DNA of 64,000 nucleotides, from the NCBI GenBank assembly GCA_007844125.1, contig CM017563.1, positions 34,451,885 to 34,515,884 of the forward strand. Reading direction: 5' to 3'. Source of the stretch: Sinonovacula constricta. Lineage: Eukaryota; Mollusca; Bivalvia; Cardiida; Solecurtidae. Shown here piece by piece: positions 22,801 through 36,400 of this stretch. The notes below the pieces were generated by a model, which was not told the DNA's origin, searched no databases, and worked only from the letters and a program-made list of their open reading frames with translations. Position 1 is the first letter of the stretch, and each line of letters opens with the position of its first letter. Both the position numbers and the translations under genes were made by a program.

Positions 22801-25800
22801 TGAACTTTTTAGACATCCCTTTAAGTTGATTATATATAGCTATTTTCATGCACTATTTGATGTACATAAATGTCAACTAACCTACTTATTTCACTCATTC
22901 TGATTACACACACAAAAGCAAACAAGCCACATGTAGTTATAAATTATATACTTAGCTCACTTCAAAAATGTTTTTATTATCTAAATTCTCAATTCCTTAT
23001 AATAGGGTAGGTAGGTATTCGGCTCTCTATGAGGACTTTATTAGTGGAAGATGCCACAGGCTGTTGGTTTGTTTCAGCACGCTTATTAAAAATATTGAGA
23101 AATCATGATAGAAAACCATTCTTAATTTTCAGTTTTTCTAAAACAAAAATTGAAAAATTATTCAACATAAAATAAGATATCAGTACAAACAGAGAAATAT
23201 ACATTACACATTACATTATTATGTCTTTTTGAAATTAAAGTGAACAGACTGTTCATGTAATAAGCATATGTGGCAAAATCAGTAAAGATATACAAATATT
23301 GTCTTAATAATCAATGAAAATTTCAAAAGTTAAAAAAGCACACATCGAAACACTTAACATAGTTATACAAATTTCAAAATGTCAGTAAAACTAAACAGCT
23401 ACATGAACGGTAAACAATGGGAAACAATCAAACACGACATAACAAGACAAATCATTAAACATGACATATTATTAATCAGAACTTATTAACAAATACATGT
23501 AAGTCAATCACTGCAAACTAACCAATTTAAAAAATAAACAATGAACAAAGAGGACATAAAAGTTTCCCCTAGAACTAAGAAAATTCACTTTTAAAATATA
23601 TCTGGATTTTCTATTTTTCACACTACTTATATATATGCTTTAAAAATTGTCTTACTATTTCTTTTCAACAGATGCACAAAGTCAACATTCAAAGCACTTG
23701 TGAAAAATTCAGGTTGATTTGTTGATCATCATAGATTTTGACCAATCAGATGGCAGAAATATGCTTGGAAAAGTAAGACGCTGAAAGCGGGTACTCAATT
23801 AACTTAAATTTTGTCCTAACTAGGACTTAAACCCATGGGTGAAGGGGCTGACATGGCTTAAGTCAATAACTGAAACCATATGGCCACTGGAGCAGTAAAT
23901 TGTATTTCATGGAAATGTTTAGAAACAGCAAACCTAGCTATATAAGTCGGCAACAACTTTCCGAACTAAGAATGGGACATGAATCACATTACACAAAACA
24001 AACACAAACATTCACATATACCCGATGTTCTTTTCTTTTTATTACTATAATTGCATTTAAATAATGGGGCTGTACATGATCTAGCTTTTTGAAAAGCAAC
24101 AACAACATTTGGAGTGTGTTTTTTTCTGTTTGCATAATTGTTGAAATGTTGTTTTTTTTCTATTTAAAAGAAATTTTGCAAGAAATATTTTTTCTTGTTC
24201 ATTTTACAAGAAGTTTTCATATGATCTGATTGTATGCTATTGTGCAAAGGCATCAAAATGTTGTTCTTTTATATTCTCCAGCCATAAAAAAATACATTTT
24301 TGAACATCAAATCTATGTTCAGTCTTGTTTCTTCCTTAAAAATACCTTTTGAACACAGCAATCTTGAAATCTTTAAGCACGTCTACAATGATGATAATGT
24401 CATGAAGTGATTCTCAAAATTCAAAGTAAACCAATAAAAGGAAGTATTATTTTTTTTTGCTTGACAAATATTAAATGACAAAAATAAGATAATATCAATA
24501 ATGACTTTAAAGTAAAAAACAACAACAAACTTATTGTATTTTTTCTGCTCATATGCCTACATATGGTCTAATAATGTTAAAAATATTTCATTATCAATTT
24601 CTTTTTTAGCATTTATCAGATGCCCTACATAAAACAGAAAGTTCTATCAAGAAAAGTAAAACCATGCAACAGCCATACAATAAAGTCAGTCAATTTCGTC
24701 TAAATTACTGTCTGTATATACTTTCAACACCTGTCTCTTATCATGTTGGTTTTTTAGTTGTCACATCCGATAGCTAACCTAAGTCCCAGTTTTGAGTTTT
24801 GAAACCATGTCTTGCCACATACAATACAAAACATCCGTGTTTTGTCATTCTGTTGTTCACAATCTTCTACATGGATCAATAATCTGCTGTCATCATTCAA
24901 ACACATTAAGCCATTCATGTCAACCGATGTCAACACGCTCGTCAAACCATTTCTCTTTTGATCATATACCGTTGAGAGAAACTGCTGAATGTTGTGTTGG
25001 TAATCAAACTATAAGTAAACCGTATATCCAATTATTTAAGGAGTTCCCACTCCAATTATCACAAACTGAACTCTGTTGCAGCTTCCCATAGCTGTTGTTT
25101 GTTAATAGCTGGGGAAGTGAGAGATAAATTGATAAGGTTATCCTTTAATATTTGAGTGAATAGGTTTCTGATTTTATGTAAATAAAAGTAATGATTATCC
25201 TGTCCTTGTACCATTTTATGATTATTTTTACAATGATCAGTTTTTGTTCCTTGTAGCTGTTGCTTTTCACTATTGTTATTCAACAATTCTTGGTTCTATA
25301 AAAGATTAAAACTTTTGTTGATACTTTTTTCACATTATTTGCAACTCAACATTTTTCTATGTACATTTTTAAAATTTTTGTTTTACTATTTTATTTCAAC
25401 AATAAAAAAGCATTTCCAATTAGAAAGGGAATTTTTTTAATAAAACCATTTCACAATGTTACTGCAGAATCTTCTTTTATAATTTCAGATTTTTTTTATT
25501 TTATTTGCGACTCAATATTCAAAGAGAAGACTATCCTGCTTCACAAGGTTTCATAGAACCCCAGGTATAAAATAGCAGATGAATTTCAAAATCTTGAGGA
25601 AAGAGTCATAAATTGGTAATAGTATCTTATGTTCTAATCTTACTAGGTAACGTGTGCAAGACTCAATGGATTCTGACATTTTCATGCCAATATTTTCCTT
25701 TCTATGATGAGATGACCTCTTTTTGCTTGTGCTTTCTGTCTTTTCTTTGGTATCATTTTTTCTAACATGCTGATATTCTCTTCAACATCTTCTGCTTTCC

Positions 25801-26824
25801 ATCTACTGTTTGTTTTCCTTGTACTTTCCACCAATTTGTCTTCTTTGGAACACTCTCCTGACTTGCTATATTCCTTTTTTTAACATCTTTATTTTTCCGT
25901 GACTTTTACTTTTCGTTCAGCAAACATTTTTCCTCCTTGGTTTACATACCACTTGATCTACATATGAAATTTAATTTGCTTGTACAGTTATTTACGTTAA
26001 ACAATCCATATCCCTTCCCATATCTCTTCACGCTCTTTGAACTTCTTCAATTTTTTTTAACAGTCCACCTTATAAGTATAGTTGCTTTTACCGATTCCAC
26101 TAATACACAATATTTTTGCCAGCCCCTTATCAACAACTTTTACATACCTTGCACAGCAGTTGGCCACATGTTCCACTCTTAATTCTTTCTTCCCCTCAAC
26201 TCACTACTCCTATTCTTTTTTCAGTTATGCATGCTTAAACTTGTCACTTCATCTTTCCTTGTCAATATAAACAATACATTTATTTTCCACATCTTCACCT
26301 TCTTTCATTCTTCATTTAACACTATCCAAGACTTGGCCACAATTTGCAAGCTACCCATCACTAAAGCCAGTATTTTGATTAAACCTCCGTTCAAAAATCA
26401 GAATTAACTGGAAGACATTTATTCGTTCTGAGGTTCAAGTTGATGTCTCTGCATAATTCCTCTAATTGGATTCCAGTCTGTGGCAAGTTAGTCTTTTTAT
26501 TTCTTCTTCCTTATCAGCAATATCATCGTCAAATTCTTGGGTAGCAAGCCTTTCTCTTGTTGCACATGGAATCCACACAGTGTTGAACTCTTTCTGCCTC
26601 CCCTCAGCAAGTCATGTGAGATGAAAGCTATTGAGAATGGAGTACGAATCCTGTAATGAACTTCTCCTGTGACTTTTCAACAGTAACTTGTTTTTCAGTT
26701 TCACACACTCTCTATGCAAAATGGTAAGTCAAAAATGGGAATATGTTGTCGCAGTTTGGTTATGATGAATATCCTTCTGGTGCCTTGGGTTAAAGCATCT
26801 AGTAAGTGGTTATTCTAGATTTCT
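19886..26824. other. Long AT-rich stretch, no gene called
   Basis: Seven kilobases between the FMR1/FXR stop codon and the SINE at 19.7 kb. A family D SINE fragment is visible at about 23800-23900 (GGACTTAAACCCATGGGTGA). The right-hand part may be FMR1/FXR 3' untranslated sequence, whose length cannot be read here. Two purine-rich minus-strand pieces with short open frames (25690-25895 and 26470-26620) are noted among the findings. No other coding sequence was recognised. Confidence 0.35.
21774..21801. repeat. 11-bp perfect hairpin GTTTCTGATTG
   Basis: GTTTCTGATTG, a 6-nt loop, then CAATCAGAAAC. Three looser copies of the arm follow within 110 bp (21819, 21850, 21890). Confidence 0.85.
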
Positions 26825-26830
26825 TTTATT
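26825..26830 (-). terminator. Candidate polyadenylation signal AATAAA for FMR1/FXR
   Basis: First AATAAA on the minus strand after the stop codon, about 140 nt downstream. Members of this family often have longer 3' ends, and further AATAAA hexamers occur to the left, so use of this one is a guess. Confidence 0.3.
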
Positions 26831-26967
26831 AAACTACTGTAAACCAATTAATGCCATAACTGATTAAGAGTAATTGGTTTGCTTTATCAATAAAAACACA
26901 AAAAACACCTGCAAAGCATTTGTAATGCTTAGCTGGATGTAATTGGTTGAACCTAAAAACCTTTTAT

Positions 26968-27434
26968 CTACTGACCATTTACTAACTGCTCTTTCTTTGA
27001 GGCATTAGCACTTCCATTTTGACGGAAAACGGAGTCGGACTCACTCCCACTTCCTTTTGAAGGCACACCATTCCGCATCGGTCGATCACGTGATCGCTGT
27101 TTTGAATCCCGTTGCTCCTTTGGTTGTGATGAAACACCACCACTTCGATCATCATCATTGGGTGTGCGGCTCCCCTGACCATTCGTTTGTTGAGTTGTAT
27201 CTGAGTTTCTTTGATTGTCAGATTTAAAGCTTCCGCCTGCCTGGGAAGCACCACCCTGTCCTGGCGCAGATGCTGGACCCGGAAGTCTAGGTGTTGATGA
27301 GGCAGCACGTCCACGTTGAGATTTTCCTGACACACTTGTATCGGTCTCGGTGCCTGATGCAGCGCTACTGTTGCCACGTCCTGTGCGTGGTCTGCGTCGT
27401 CGCCTTCGTCGATCAGTACCTCTGTCACTGTAGT
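26968..27434 (-). CDS. FMR1: FMR1/FXR terminal coding exon with stop
   Basis: The acceptor TGTTACAG precedes 27434, and the codon is shared with the previous exon (G|AC, Asp). It encodes 155 residues ending KKEQLVNGQ and a TAG at 26968-26970. It starts with [15 protein letters not shown], an arginine-rich stretch comparable to FXR1/2 nucleolar signals, and continues as low-complexity Ser/Gly/Gln/Asn sequence expected to be disordered. The LVNG next to the end matches the conserved tail of vertebrate FMRP. The last 40 residues hold many Ser/Lys/Arg pairs. Confidence 0.93.
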
Positions 27435-30400
27435 CTGTAACATTGAAATATATTGCTAATTTAAATACACATATTGATATTAATATTTATTATTAATTTT
27501 TATCATTTTGTTAATTTAGCATTCAGATGATTGGCCATTCCTTGGTTTTAATTATCGTGTTTTGTCAATATAACACAACCAAAGTCTGCAAACAATATTT
27601 TGACCAGAAGAATGACCGAATCTGAATCCTGTTTAATAAATATTTAAGTCATATGGACATTGGGTGTGTTATCCTGTAAAAGGTTATGTTAAAATAATGA
27701 CTGAAAGAGAATGGCGTAGTGATATAATAGTCTTGTAACTCCTCGGACTGCTTAGCCTCTCACAGTGAGGGTCCAGTTTGGGGTGAAGAACTTAATGTGG
27801 AAAGTCTTCCAGCTGACCTGCTGTGCGCTTGTGGTTCTACTCAGATTTTTGTCTTCCTTTATCAAAATTACTGGAAGTCGCTATAATGATCATAACTGGC
27901 TGCTACGATCTATTTAACAAATATTAAATAAATGATATTTTACTAATAATTTGGTCTGTCTGATGCATATTTGCAATGGAAATTGAATTGTATATTCTAT
28001 TTCAGTTTGCAGAAAAAATTAACACAACTGTTTAAGATTAAGGTTATTTCGATGCGCAATCATCACTGTTGTTGCTGTCATCATTTTTTGTTTGTTCGGT
28101 TTGTTGTCTCACAAAACAATGTACCAGTATCTCGAGATAATGTCCACTTTTGACAGATATATAGCTGTATTCAGTGTATACATGTTGCACACTGTGAACA
28201 CCTTGCATGGTACCTCACCAATACAGATTATCTGGACACCAAGCCGACCAGTCGCAAATTTACCCTTATTATTTCTCCTTATTAACATTAGCAAAGGAGC
28301 TATACCGCAATAATTTTCAACATTTGTATGGTGCAGCTTAGGCTGTTTGTTTACTGGGTTTATCATCCCACCAACAGTATTAAGAGCAGTATATAAGAGC
28401 AGTTCCATGACTGGCTGGACTGGTGTTAGAATAATGTGACTGGGTGGGTTATTAAGCCTCATTCTAATAGCATGCTAAACATAGTGAAGGCAGCACTATA
28501 TCTGCTTCAAGTTGACACAATCTTAAAAATTACTGAAATACTGTTGGTGGAATGATAAACCTAACAAACAATATCAGAGTTAATTCTACCATCTCGATTA
28601 ACACATACCTTGATCCTGACTGTTAATGCTGGCATTATCTAGTACAGTGTCTTCGTCATCTGTCGTTCGTCGCCTTGACCGATCTGTTCTGTCATACTTA
28701 TCATCCGTGTCATAGGATGCTGCAACAAAACAACCACAAGTACAATCAGTAAACAAGAAGAAATAATAACATGTTAACATGTTTCATGCAAAGTTGACAA
28801 CATATGAGATTTATGAAGAATGAGAAGCAATAAGTGTATATTCTAATCAGAAAACTCCCAGATCTAAAAGTTTTTGTCAAGGTATCTTTGATCGTGCCAG
28901 GCCGAGTAAGCAGTATCACGACTTTTTAAGAGAGACATATCATTGGGAACAACACTGATTTTATGATAAGATTTCAATAACTTGTCTACTCAGTTGGCCA
29001 GATTAATTTTTAGTTAGGTAATATGAATCTTCAGATTGGAATTAATGATCAAAATTTGTAACTGAACGCATCATTTGGATAGAAAACATTCACATCAGCC
29101 TAAACCAGATACCTTTTTCAGAGAGATTAGTTGTCAGGCTAGAAAATCTAAGTTTAGATACCAACAGCAATATTTGACTAATGTACTTAACCAGTACTTT
29201 TGTCAAAATGAAAAAGTTGTCGATTTCATTGACTGAATATAACTGTCTTTTTGCTACTGAGACTATGGCGATACTTCTTGAAACCCATACATACCAAGTT
29301 GTTTTGTAAATCATCAAGTATTTAGTATGCATTATTAACAAACACAGCAGGCTAAGTCTGTCAAGACTTAAATATTGGCAGTAATGTTTAATGGTTTTGG
29401 CTTAAGTTTTAGGTTTTTTTTTTACATCGCACCAACACAATTATGGTCATATTGGCGACATCCAGCTACTTATAGGTGAAAGAAGACTTGTGTCTGGGTA
29501 GAACCACTGGCGCACATAAGGTAAGGTACTTCCCTACATGAATGTTCTCCACCTAACCGAACTCGAACCCATGTGGTGGGGGGCAGAGGATTTAAAAGAT
29601 TGCAACCATGGCGCGCCCATTTTAAGTTTGTAGCTATTGCTTATGTTATTTTCCATGGTCACTTGCCGGTTGCAATTAAAGGGTAATATTTTCACTTACT
29701 TCTGCAGTTGCTATGGTAACGATAATCTCTTTCTTGTGACTGCCTTTGGCCTCTGGGATCAAATTCTGTAAAAAAATTCATGTTTTGAAAAAAAATTAAA
29801 AATACCAAGTCATATTAGGAAGAAACACAAATTATAAATAGCAAGTCATATCAGGCAGAAACATGTATTACAAATAGCATGTCATATCAGGCAGGAACAC
29901 GTGTTATAAACAGCAAGTCATATCAGGTAGAAACATGTATTATAAATAGAAAGTCATATTAGGCAGAAACACGTATTATAAATTAAATTAACTAAATGCT
30001 TTAAACAGTTTGTCATTTTGCTGATGTATTATAGTCTTATAACCTTTATTATCTTAGAAAGAGTTTATTTTTGGGGTGCAGATGCCTACCAGAAAATGCA
30101 TGCAGTGATCACTTTTTGAAATTGGAATTGGAAATAAGCGAAAGCTAACTGATTTCTTTCATAAGTTTTAAGGTTAAGAAGGTGTAACCAAGGTTTTAGG
30201 TGTTAAGATCTAAATGAAACAGTGCCCTTTGTAGCAAATAGTACCCTGCCCTCTTGGAACTCTAGCGGGAGCACTGTACATGGTCATTAAATCTCAACAA
30301 AACATAAAACATACCCCACCCTAATTGTGTTTTTTCCTTGATTACGATAAATGGAATTATATTCTTTTGTTTTTTTCAACATATTTTTATTTTTCTATAT

Positions 30401-33400
30401 TCCAATATAACGATGATTTTTTAACTTGTTAAACAATAACCAAAGGCAAAGCACTCACCTGAATTTCTGTTGGCTGAATATCCACCCCCTCGTCCCCGGT
30501 AGGGCCTCCCAGCCCGCCGGTAACCCCCACGAGGTCCTCGACTGAGGACGCTGTCTGTCAGATACCCTGATTGGCGACGCTCCTCACTCGCAACCTCCTT
30601 TGACCAGTCACCAACCTGAGGCTGTGCCTCCAGGTCTTCTGTAAGAGATCATTCAAACACTATGATAAGAAAGTAGAGCCCTAATGAACATGATACTGTT
30701 GTATCTTTAAGGGCTGCAATATGGCAAAATAAAAGTTTGTGACAAAAAGCTTCAATAAAATAGAGATTTTCCAATTTCTTTTTAAACAGTATAACATCTA
30801 TATGGCCCTAAATTCCAAAGTTATTCAGAGGGTTTTTCCTAAAAAGGACAAAAAAAAAAAAAGGCTTCATACCATATTTGTCACCATAACGACGAGGGCC
30901 ACCTCCTCTGCCCCGCCCCCGACCTCTTCCTCCACGGTAACCATCCCGCCTCTCGCTACCCCCTCGGTCACTGGAGTAGGGGTCAGCACTGTCCCTGTAT
31001 CAGAAAAAACAATCAACACTCAATACCTTTTGCTTTATAGAATTTTACTTTAAAGCAATAAAGAAAAAAAAATGATACTGTTTGATGGGTGTCATAATAT
31101 GTTCAATGTTTTGCCATTGTCAAAAATTTTTTTTTTTTCTGGGGCAAATTTCAAAATAGTCATACAGTGGATCTGTGGGTGCAGTGAAGCTTCTACCTAG
31201 ACATTTGTCTGGGGTCTTCCTCCAAGATTTTCTGATCTCGGATAAAAGTAGATAACAACATCAGACCTGATAAGTTATCATAACCCAGTTGATGCTATAA
31301 CGTGCTCTAAAAATAAGTGGTCACATGCTTTTCTTTGTTTAAAAATAGCTTGCGGTGCAGCATGGCTCAGATAGGAAATACGTGTTTGTATGTACTGTCA
31401 TAAATCGTGATGACAAGTGACTTCACTTTTCGGAGCATTTTGCAGAAACTCTTAAGGTAACAAAAATTTATATGGTTGTTTTATAAAAAAATCCAGTTCA
31501 AACTTTCAGCTACCACCTTTAATGAATGTCTCCTCATACATAAATTTCTACATTTATTTAAGCAAGACAATCGCTAGTTCGTTTAATACTTAAAAACTGT
31601 CCAGAACTGTCACTTTAAAATCAAATAAACTTGCAACGGAAAAGAATGACACATTTTTTTCAGCGTAGCTGTCTAACCTCACTTTTGAACTACTTACAAA
31701 TGCTAATGCAAGGCTAGCCCGAATGTGTATCAGAGTGACTTGCATTGGTAGATATAGCATCATACACTGTAGTGTTTCTATTAAATGTCCTTGGGGGGAA
31801 TATATAGTTATTTATATAGTTACTAAATCAATTCCCTACAGTATTAGTGTGTAGTGCCACCACAAAGCAGATTGTTCACTTCTGCACTAACTGCTTTGCA
31901 AATTTTAGTGTCTATTATGTGAGGAATTTCAGAATTATGAGGCGCACATGGAGCAAACAACTAGTGTAAAAATGTATAATATTTTAGTGTCTTTGTTCTT
32001 AAACATATATTTTCTATGAAAACATAAACACGATAAAAAATGTGTAGATTAATGCCTCACCAAAGCTGTGTACCTTTTTAAAGATTTTTCTTGCTATGTT
32101 TGTTTGAGGACAATATCTACTAAACTAAATGTTTGGCTTTGCCACCCAAAATTTACTGCATTATCACAATAAAAGATACTTTGTTATTCAAAATTGATCA
32201 CTGCTATACATTAAAACGATAATTAGCAAAAATATACAAGAGTATGGATTATTGTTTACTGTATAATCTGGTTGCCATGACAACATACCTGCGTTCCCTT
32301 GGAGCTGAGAAATATGGATTGATCTGGGGACCAGACAGAGAACGAAGCTGCTGGTCAATCTCAAACTTTTCCTGTCTCAGTCGCTCGACTTCCTGTGAAC
32401 AAAGAAGAAAATGTTTTGTTTATTGGCTTTATTGTCCCACCAACAGCATACAGTTACTTGGAGACAGCAAGATCCAATTACAAATCGGCAACTCTACCAC
32501 TACGCCACAGACGCCCCTGGTCTAGTAAAGGAGAAAATACTCTTTACGGTATTCCATCCAGTATTTTCTCCTTTTTGTAATGATGGTGTGCTATGCTTTA
32601 CTTTTCACATAGATGTAGGGCATCAATAAACAGCATTTAGAGGGATCTTTTCAGACAACAGTTATTTATTTGGTTCCATTAGAATTAAATGGTACTTTAA
32701 AGGGGTTATCCCCAAACCTGTCAATCTGATTATATGCTTCTATTGTTTTAGATTTAAAAAAGCCAACTGGTGAGTGTAAAAGACTTTTTACTCCACAGTC
32801 ATCTAGTATTCAAGTCCCAGTCCAAAAAAAAACTTATTCTAGAAAGGTCTCTCAGTCTACCTGTAGTGAGCCGGTGGTTAAACTGAGGCAATTTCTGTGA
32901 TTTTCCTCCATCAATAATAACATGATGTTGTTAAATAGATCATTAGTTGATCGACTGCCTTGAATACTTCCCAAAAGCAAAAAGGTCTTTTCATTAAGAT
33001 TACTAGGATTTTTATGCTTGTGCTCTTTGAACTTTATGTTGACTTTTATGCTTGCATTGTCAAACTAAGATTAATCACCATCAAAAATCAACCACAGAAA
33101 AATCAACTACCATAGAAAAAGTATCATCTTTAGGTTAAAATAACACATCTTTAAGTATTTAAATGCATTTAAAACTCATATTTTTCAAAAAGTAAGATAT
33201 TTCACTGTCTATAATGGGATTATCTCAAAAAGAACAGGCGATGAAGTCCATGGATTCCAACCAAGAAGACCTACCTACTATAAGGACTAATTCGGACATT
33301 ATCTAACAAGGGAGACAATTTCCATCATACAAATGTTTCCCATTGTGTAACTGATGTGTTTTAAACATAAGGCAGATCTATTGTAGATTACTCACTCTCA

Positions 33401-36400
33401 GATGATCCAAGTTATACTCTAGGATGATCTTGGCATTGTTGATACTCTCTACAGTTCCAACAAAAATGAATGGGACTTGGTTCTGCAACAAAAAAAATAA
33501 ACATTACTTGCATCAAATATACACATTCTCAAATTCAACTGTCAAAACTGTGAACCCCTGGACCCGTAACACGATTTACCAAATGTGCCCTTAAAGCCAA
33601 AACCTACCGAAAGTGAGGTTTAAATAACCGAAAGCGACTTTATAAATGCATTTTTCTTAATTATTAGCAATTTACTTTTATTACTTTAGATATTCTAATG
33701 AATGTTCATTAAAATATTGATGATTTTATACAAAAAAATTCCTTAAAATTGACAAAAAGACCATATAAATGGGTACATTGTGACATATGACGTTAAACAT
33801 AAGTATGCATATATACCATCTTTTTGTCAATTTCAATGCATATTTTTTATGAAATCATCAATAATTTAATAAACATGCATAATTATATCACAATTAATAC
33901 AAAAAAACACTGATAACTAGGACATTTGCATTTATAAAGTCACTTTGGGTTATTCCACCTCACTTTCGGTAGATTTTGGTTATTAGGGCACTTTCGGTAA
34001 ATCATGTGACCCCTACTGGACATTGTAGGCTAATCGATACAGCACTGGCTCCCCGGTGCAGGAGGCCCCTGGTTCGATCCCGGGTCAAGACATACCAAAG
34101 TTATTAAAAATGGTAGCAGTATAGGTATAGCACATTTGCAAATGCTCAAGCAAATATAAGGAAAGCTCCACGACTAGTTGGCCCGGTGTCAGGATAATGC
34201 GCCTAAGTGTGAAATGCCAGGTGTTCAAGGGATGCTTAACACAGTGAAGACAGTACTAAATCTGTGAATACCATCTCCTAATAACTGAAAGACTGTAGTT
34301 TGAATGATCTCAATAATCAAAACTATTAAGGATATTAAACTTATAAGTGATTTAGGTTTGACCACTAATAAATCCCGATTACAAACATAAACATACCAGG
34401 TTTTTAATAGAACTTTTGACAGAAACATCAGACAGGCTTTTTAACGAACACGTGTGACTCTCCTTGTTTGTTAATATTTATGCAATATGACTTGTTTGTT
34501 TTACTAATAAAAATATTCAATATATACACAAGTCAAGGGCTTAATATATCTAATGTCTTGTAAGATACAAGTGGAAGATTTCACTTGCTTCATAACAACA
34601 TGTACTACGTTATGCTACTTCTTTGTAGAAGTATGCTACTTCTTTGTAGAATTATTGATTTGCTATGATGGTTTTTTTCCACATGATGTGGAAATTACCA
34701 TACATTTAAGTCTCTCATAAAAATAAAGACTTCTGGTTGCAAAATAAAAATAACATGATGGAGTAACAGCAAAGGCCTTCCACTTTAACGTCAAAGATCT
34801 TCGCTTTTATTTTGTTGTAGTATTTTCTTTCACTAATATGTAGTTGTAGCTGGACAAATGTAAATTATACTAGTAAAATTTGGCTTTTGTTTTTGTTTTA
34901 GAAATACATTGCAGCGACCAAATATGGTCATTACAGTAACGTTCAGCTTTTTTCATTGATGAAAACCCCAGAAAATGTCAGCCAGAAGACCTTCCAACAT
35001 AAGTCCCTCGTCCTGAACAGAACTTAACACAGTAGGCAAGAGGATTAGAAGTGAGAGGAGTTACAAGTCAGCGACTCTACTACTATGCCACGCATTGCCT
35101 TTGTTTATATATGAACACAATCAGAATCATGATGAGATATATCTGCTAAGAATATTTTTTTTTACCGTTATCATGCTATTTTAAACTTTTTTTTAAGAAA
35201 ATGAAAACCCTGATTTCAGGAAGACTGGTACAACAATAATATGAGAAGTTCTCACAACATTCAATACATACTTCTGAACTCTTTTCCACTGCTAGTGCTG
35301 GCTATAAGAAGAGGTAGAGAAAGGGGTTTTCATAAACAGTTTTAAAACATTATCAATTTTTCATGGCTTTAAAGAAGATTTATTTTTTAACTTATTAAAT
35401 ACATCGTGGTTTTATGTTTTGTTTTTTTGTTACATTACACTGACAAAATAACGGCCATATTGTGACATTCAGTTTATTATTGGTTGAGGAAGACCTCAGA
35501 CCTATGTCAGGGTAGAACCGCTGGCCCATAGCAGGTCTGCAGGAAAACCGCCACCACATGAAAGTTCTCACTCCAACTGGGACTCGAACCTGATAATTTT
35601 ATTTAAAAATATCATCGGTTTTTATTGTAATCAGTTCTTATGGACACTTCCAACTTAAGAATTTTTTCATCAAGAAAATAAAAACTGAATCTGTATAACT
35701 GAGACATTGATAAATTTTGTACTTTTGGTGAGATATAAAAACACAAAGACTGAATTTAAACTAACAATTTAAAATCAATTTTATATCAAGTTATATATAT
35801 ATCATTGTCCTCATCTAATAACGAGTTATAATTGCTTATTTTTACAGAATATGTTTCAAGTATACACAAATGTTGAGGTAAGCTAAAACATTTTGTACGT
35901 ATTGTGATGTATAATAAATGACATGACATAATTAAATGTTTGATATGAAATCTTCAGATAAGGAAGACAAAGGTCAACACATTTACATTGACTTCTGTTG
36001 GTCTTGTTTTTTCATTGCACTGACATAATTATGGTCATATTGGTGATGTCCACCTAGTATTTTTGGAGAAGGACCCCATACTTATGTCTGGGTAGAACCA
36101 CAGACACATCTCAGGTAAACTGAAAAAACTCCCTACATGAAAGTCACCCTTATTGAGAGGCTGTGAGGGGCTGAGAGGTTACAAATATGCGAATAGCTGT
36201 GCATACACTAGTGTTAGCAATCAAGGTTTTATGACTTGTAAACTCTATCAAAACTTACTTTGTTAGTAATAGCTTTCTAGGAAAAGTCTTAAAATTATAC
36301 AGAGAAATTACAGCTAAAATGATACCCAATCTGCTTTACAAAGAGACGAAATACAATCAAGGTGGTCTTAAATGCAGCAATATCGCCCACCTCAAAATGA

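Noticed and set aside
26982..27443. 153-codon ORF overlapping the terminal FMR1/FXR exon
   Set aside because: Alternative frame of the true exon; the frame used here joins to the previous exon and ends in the conserved LVNG tail.
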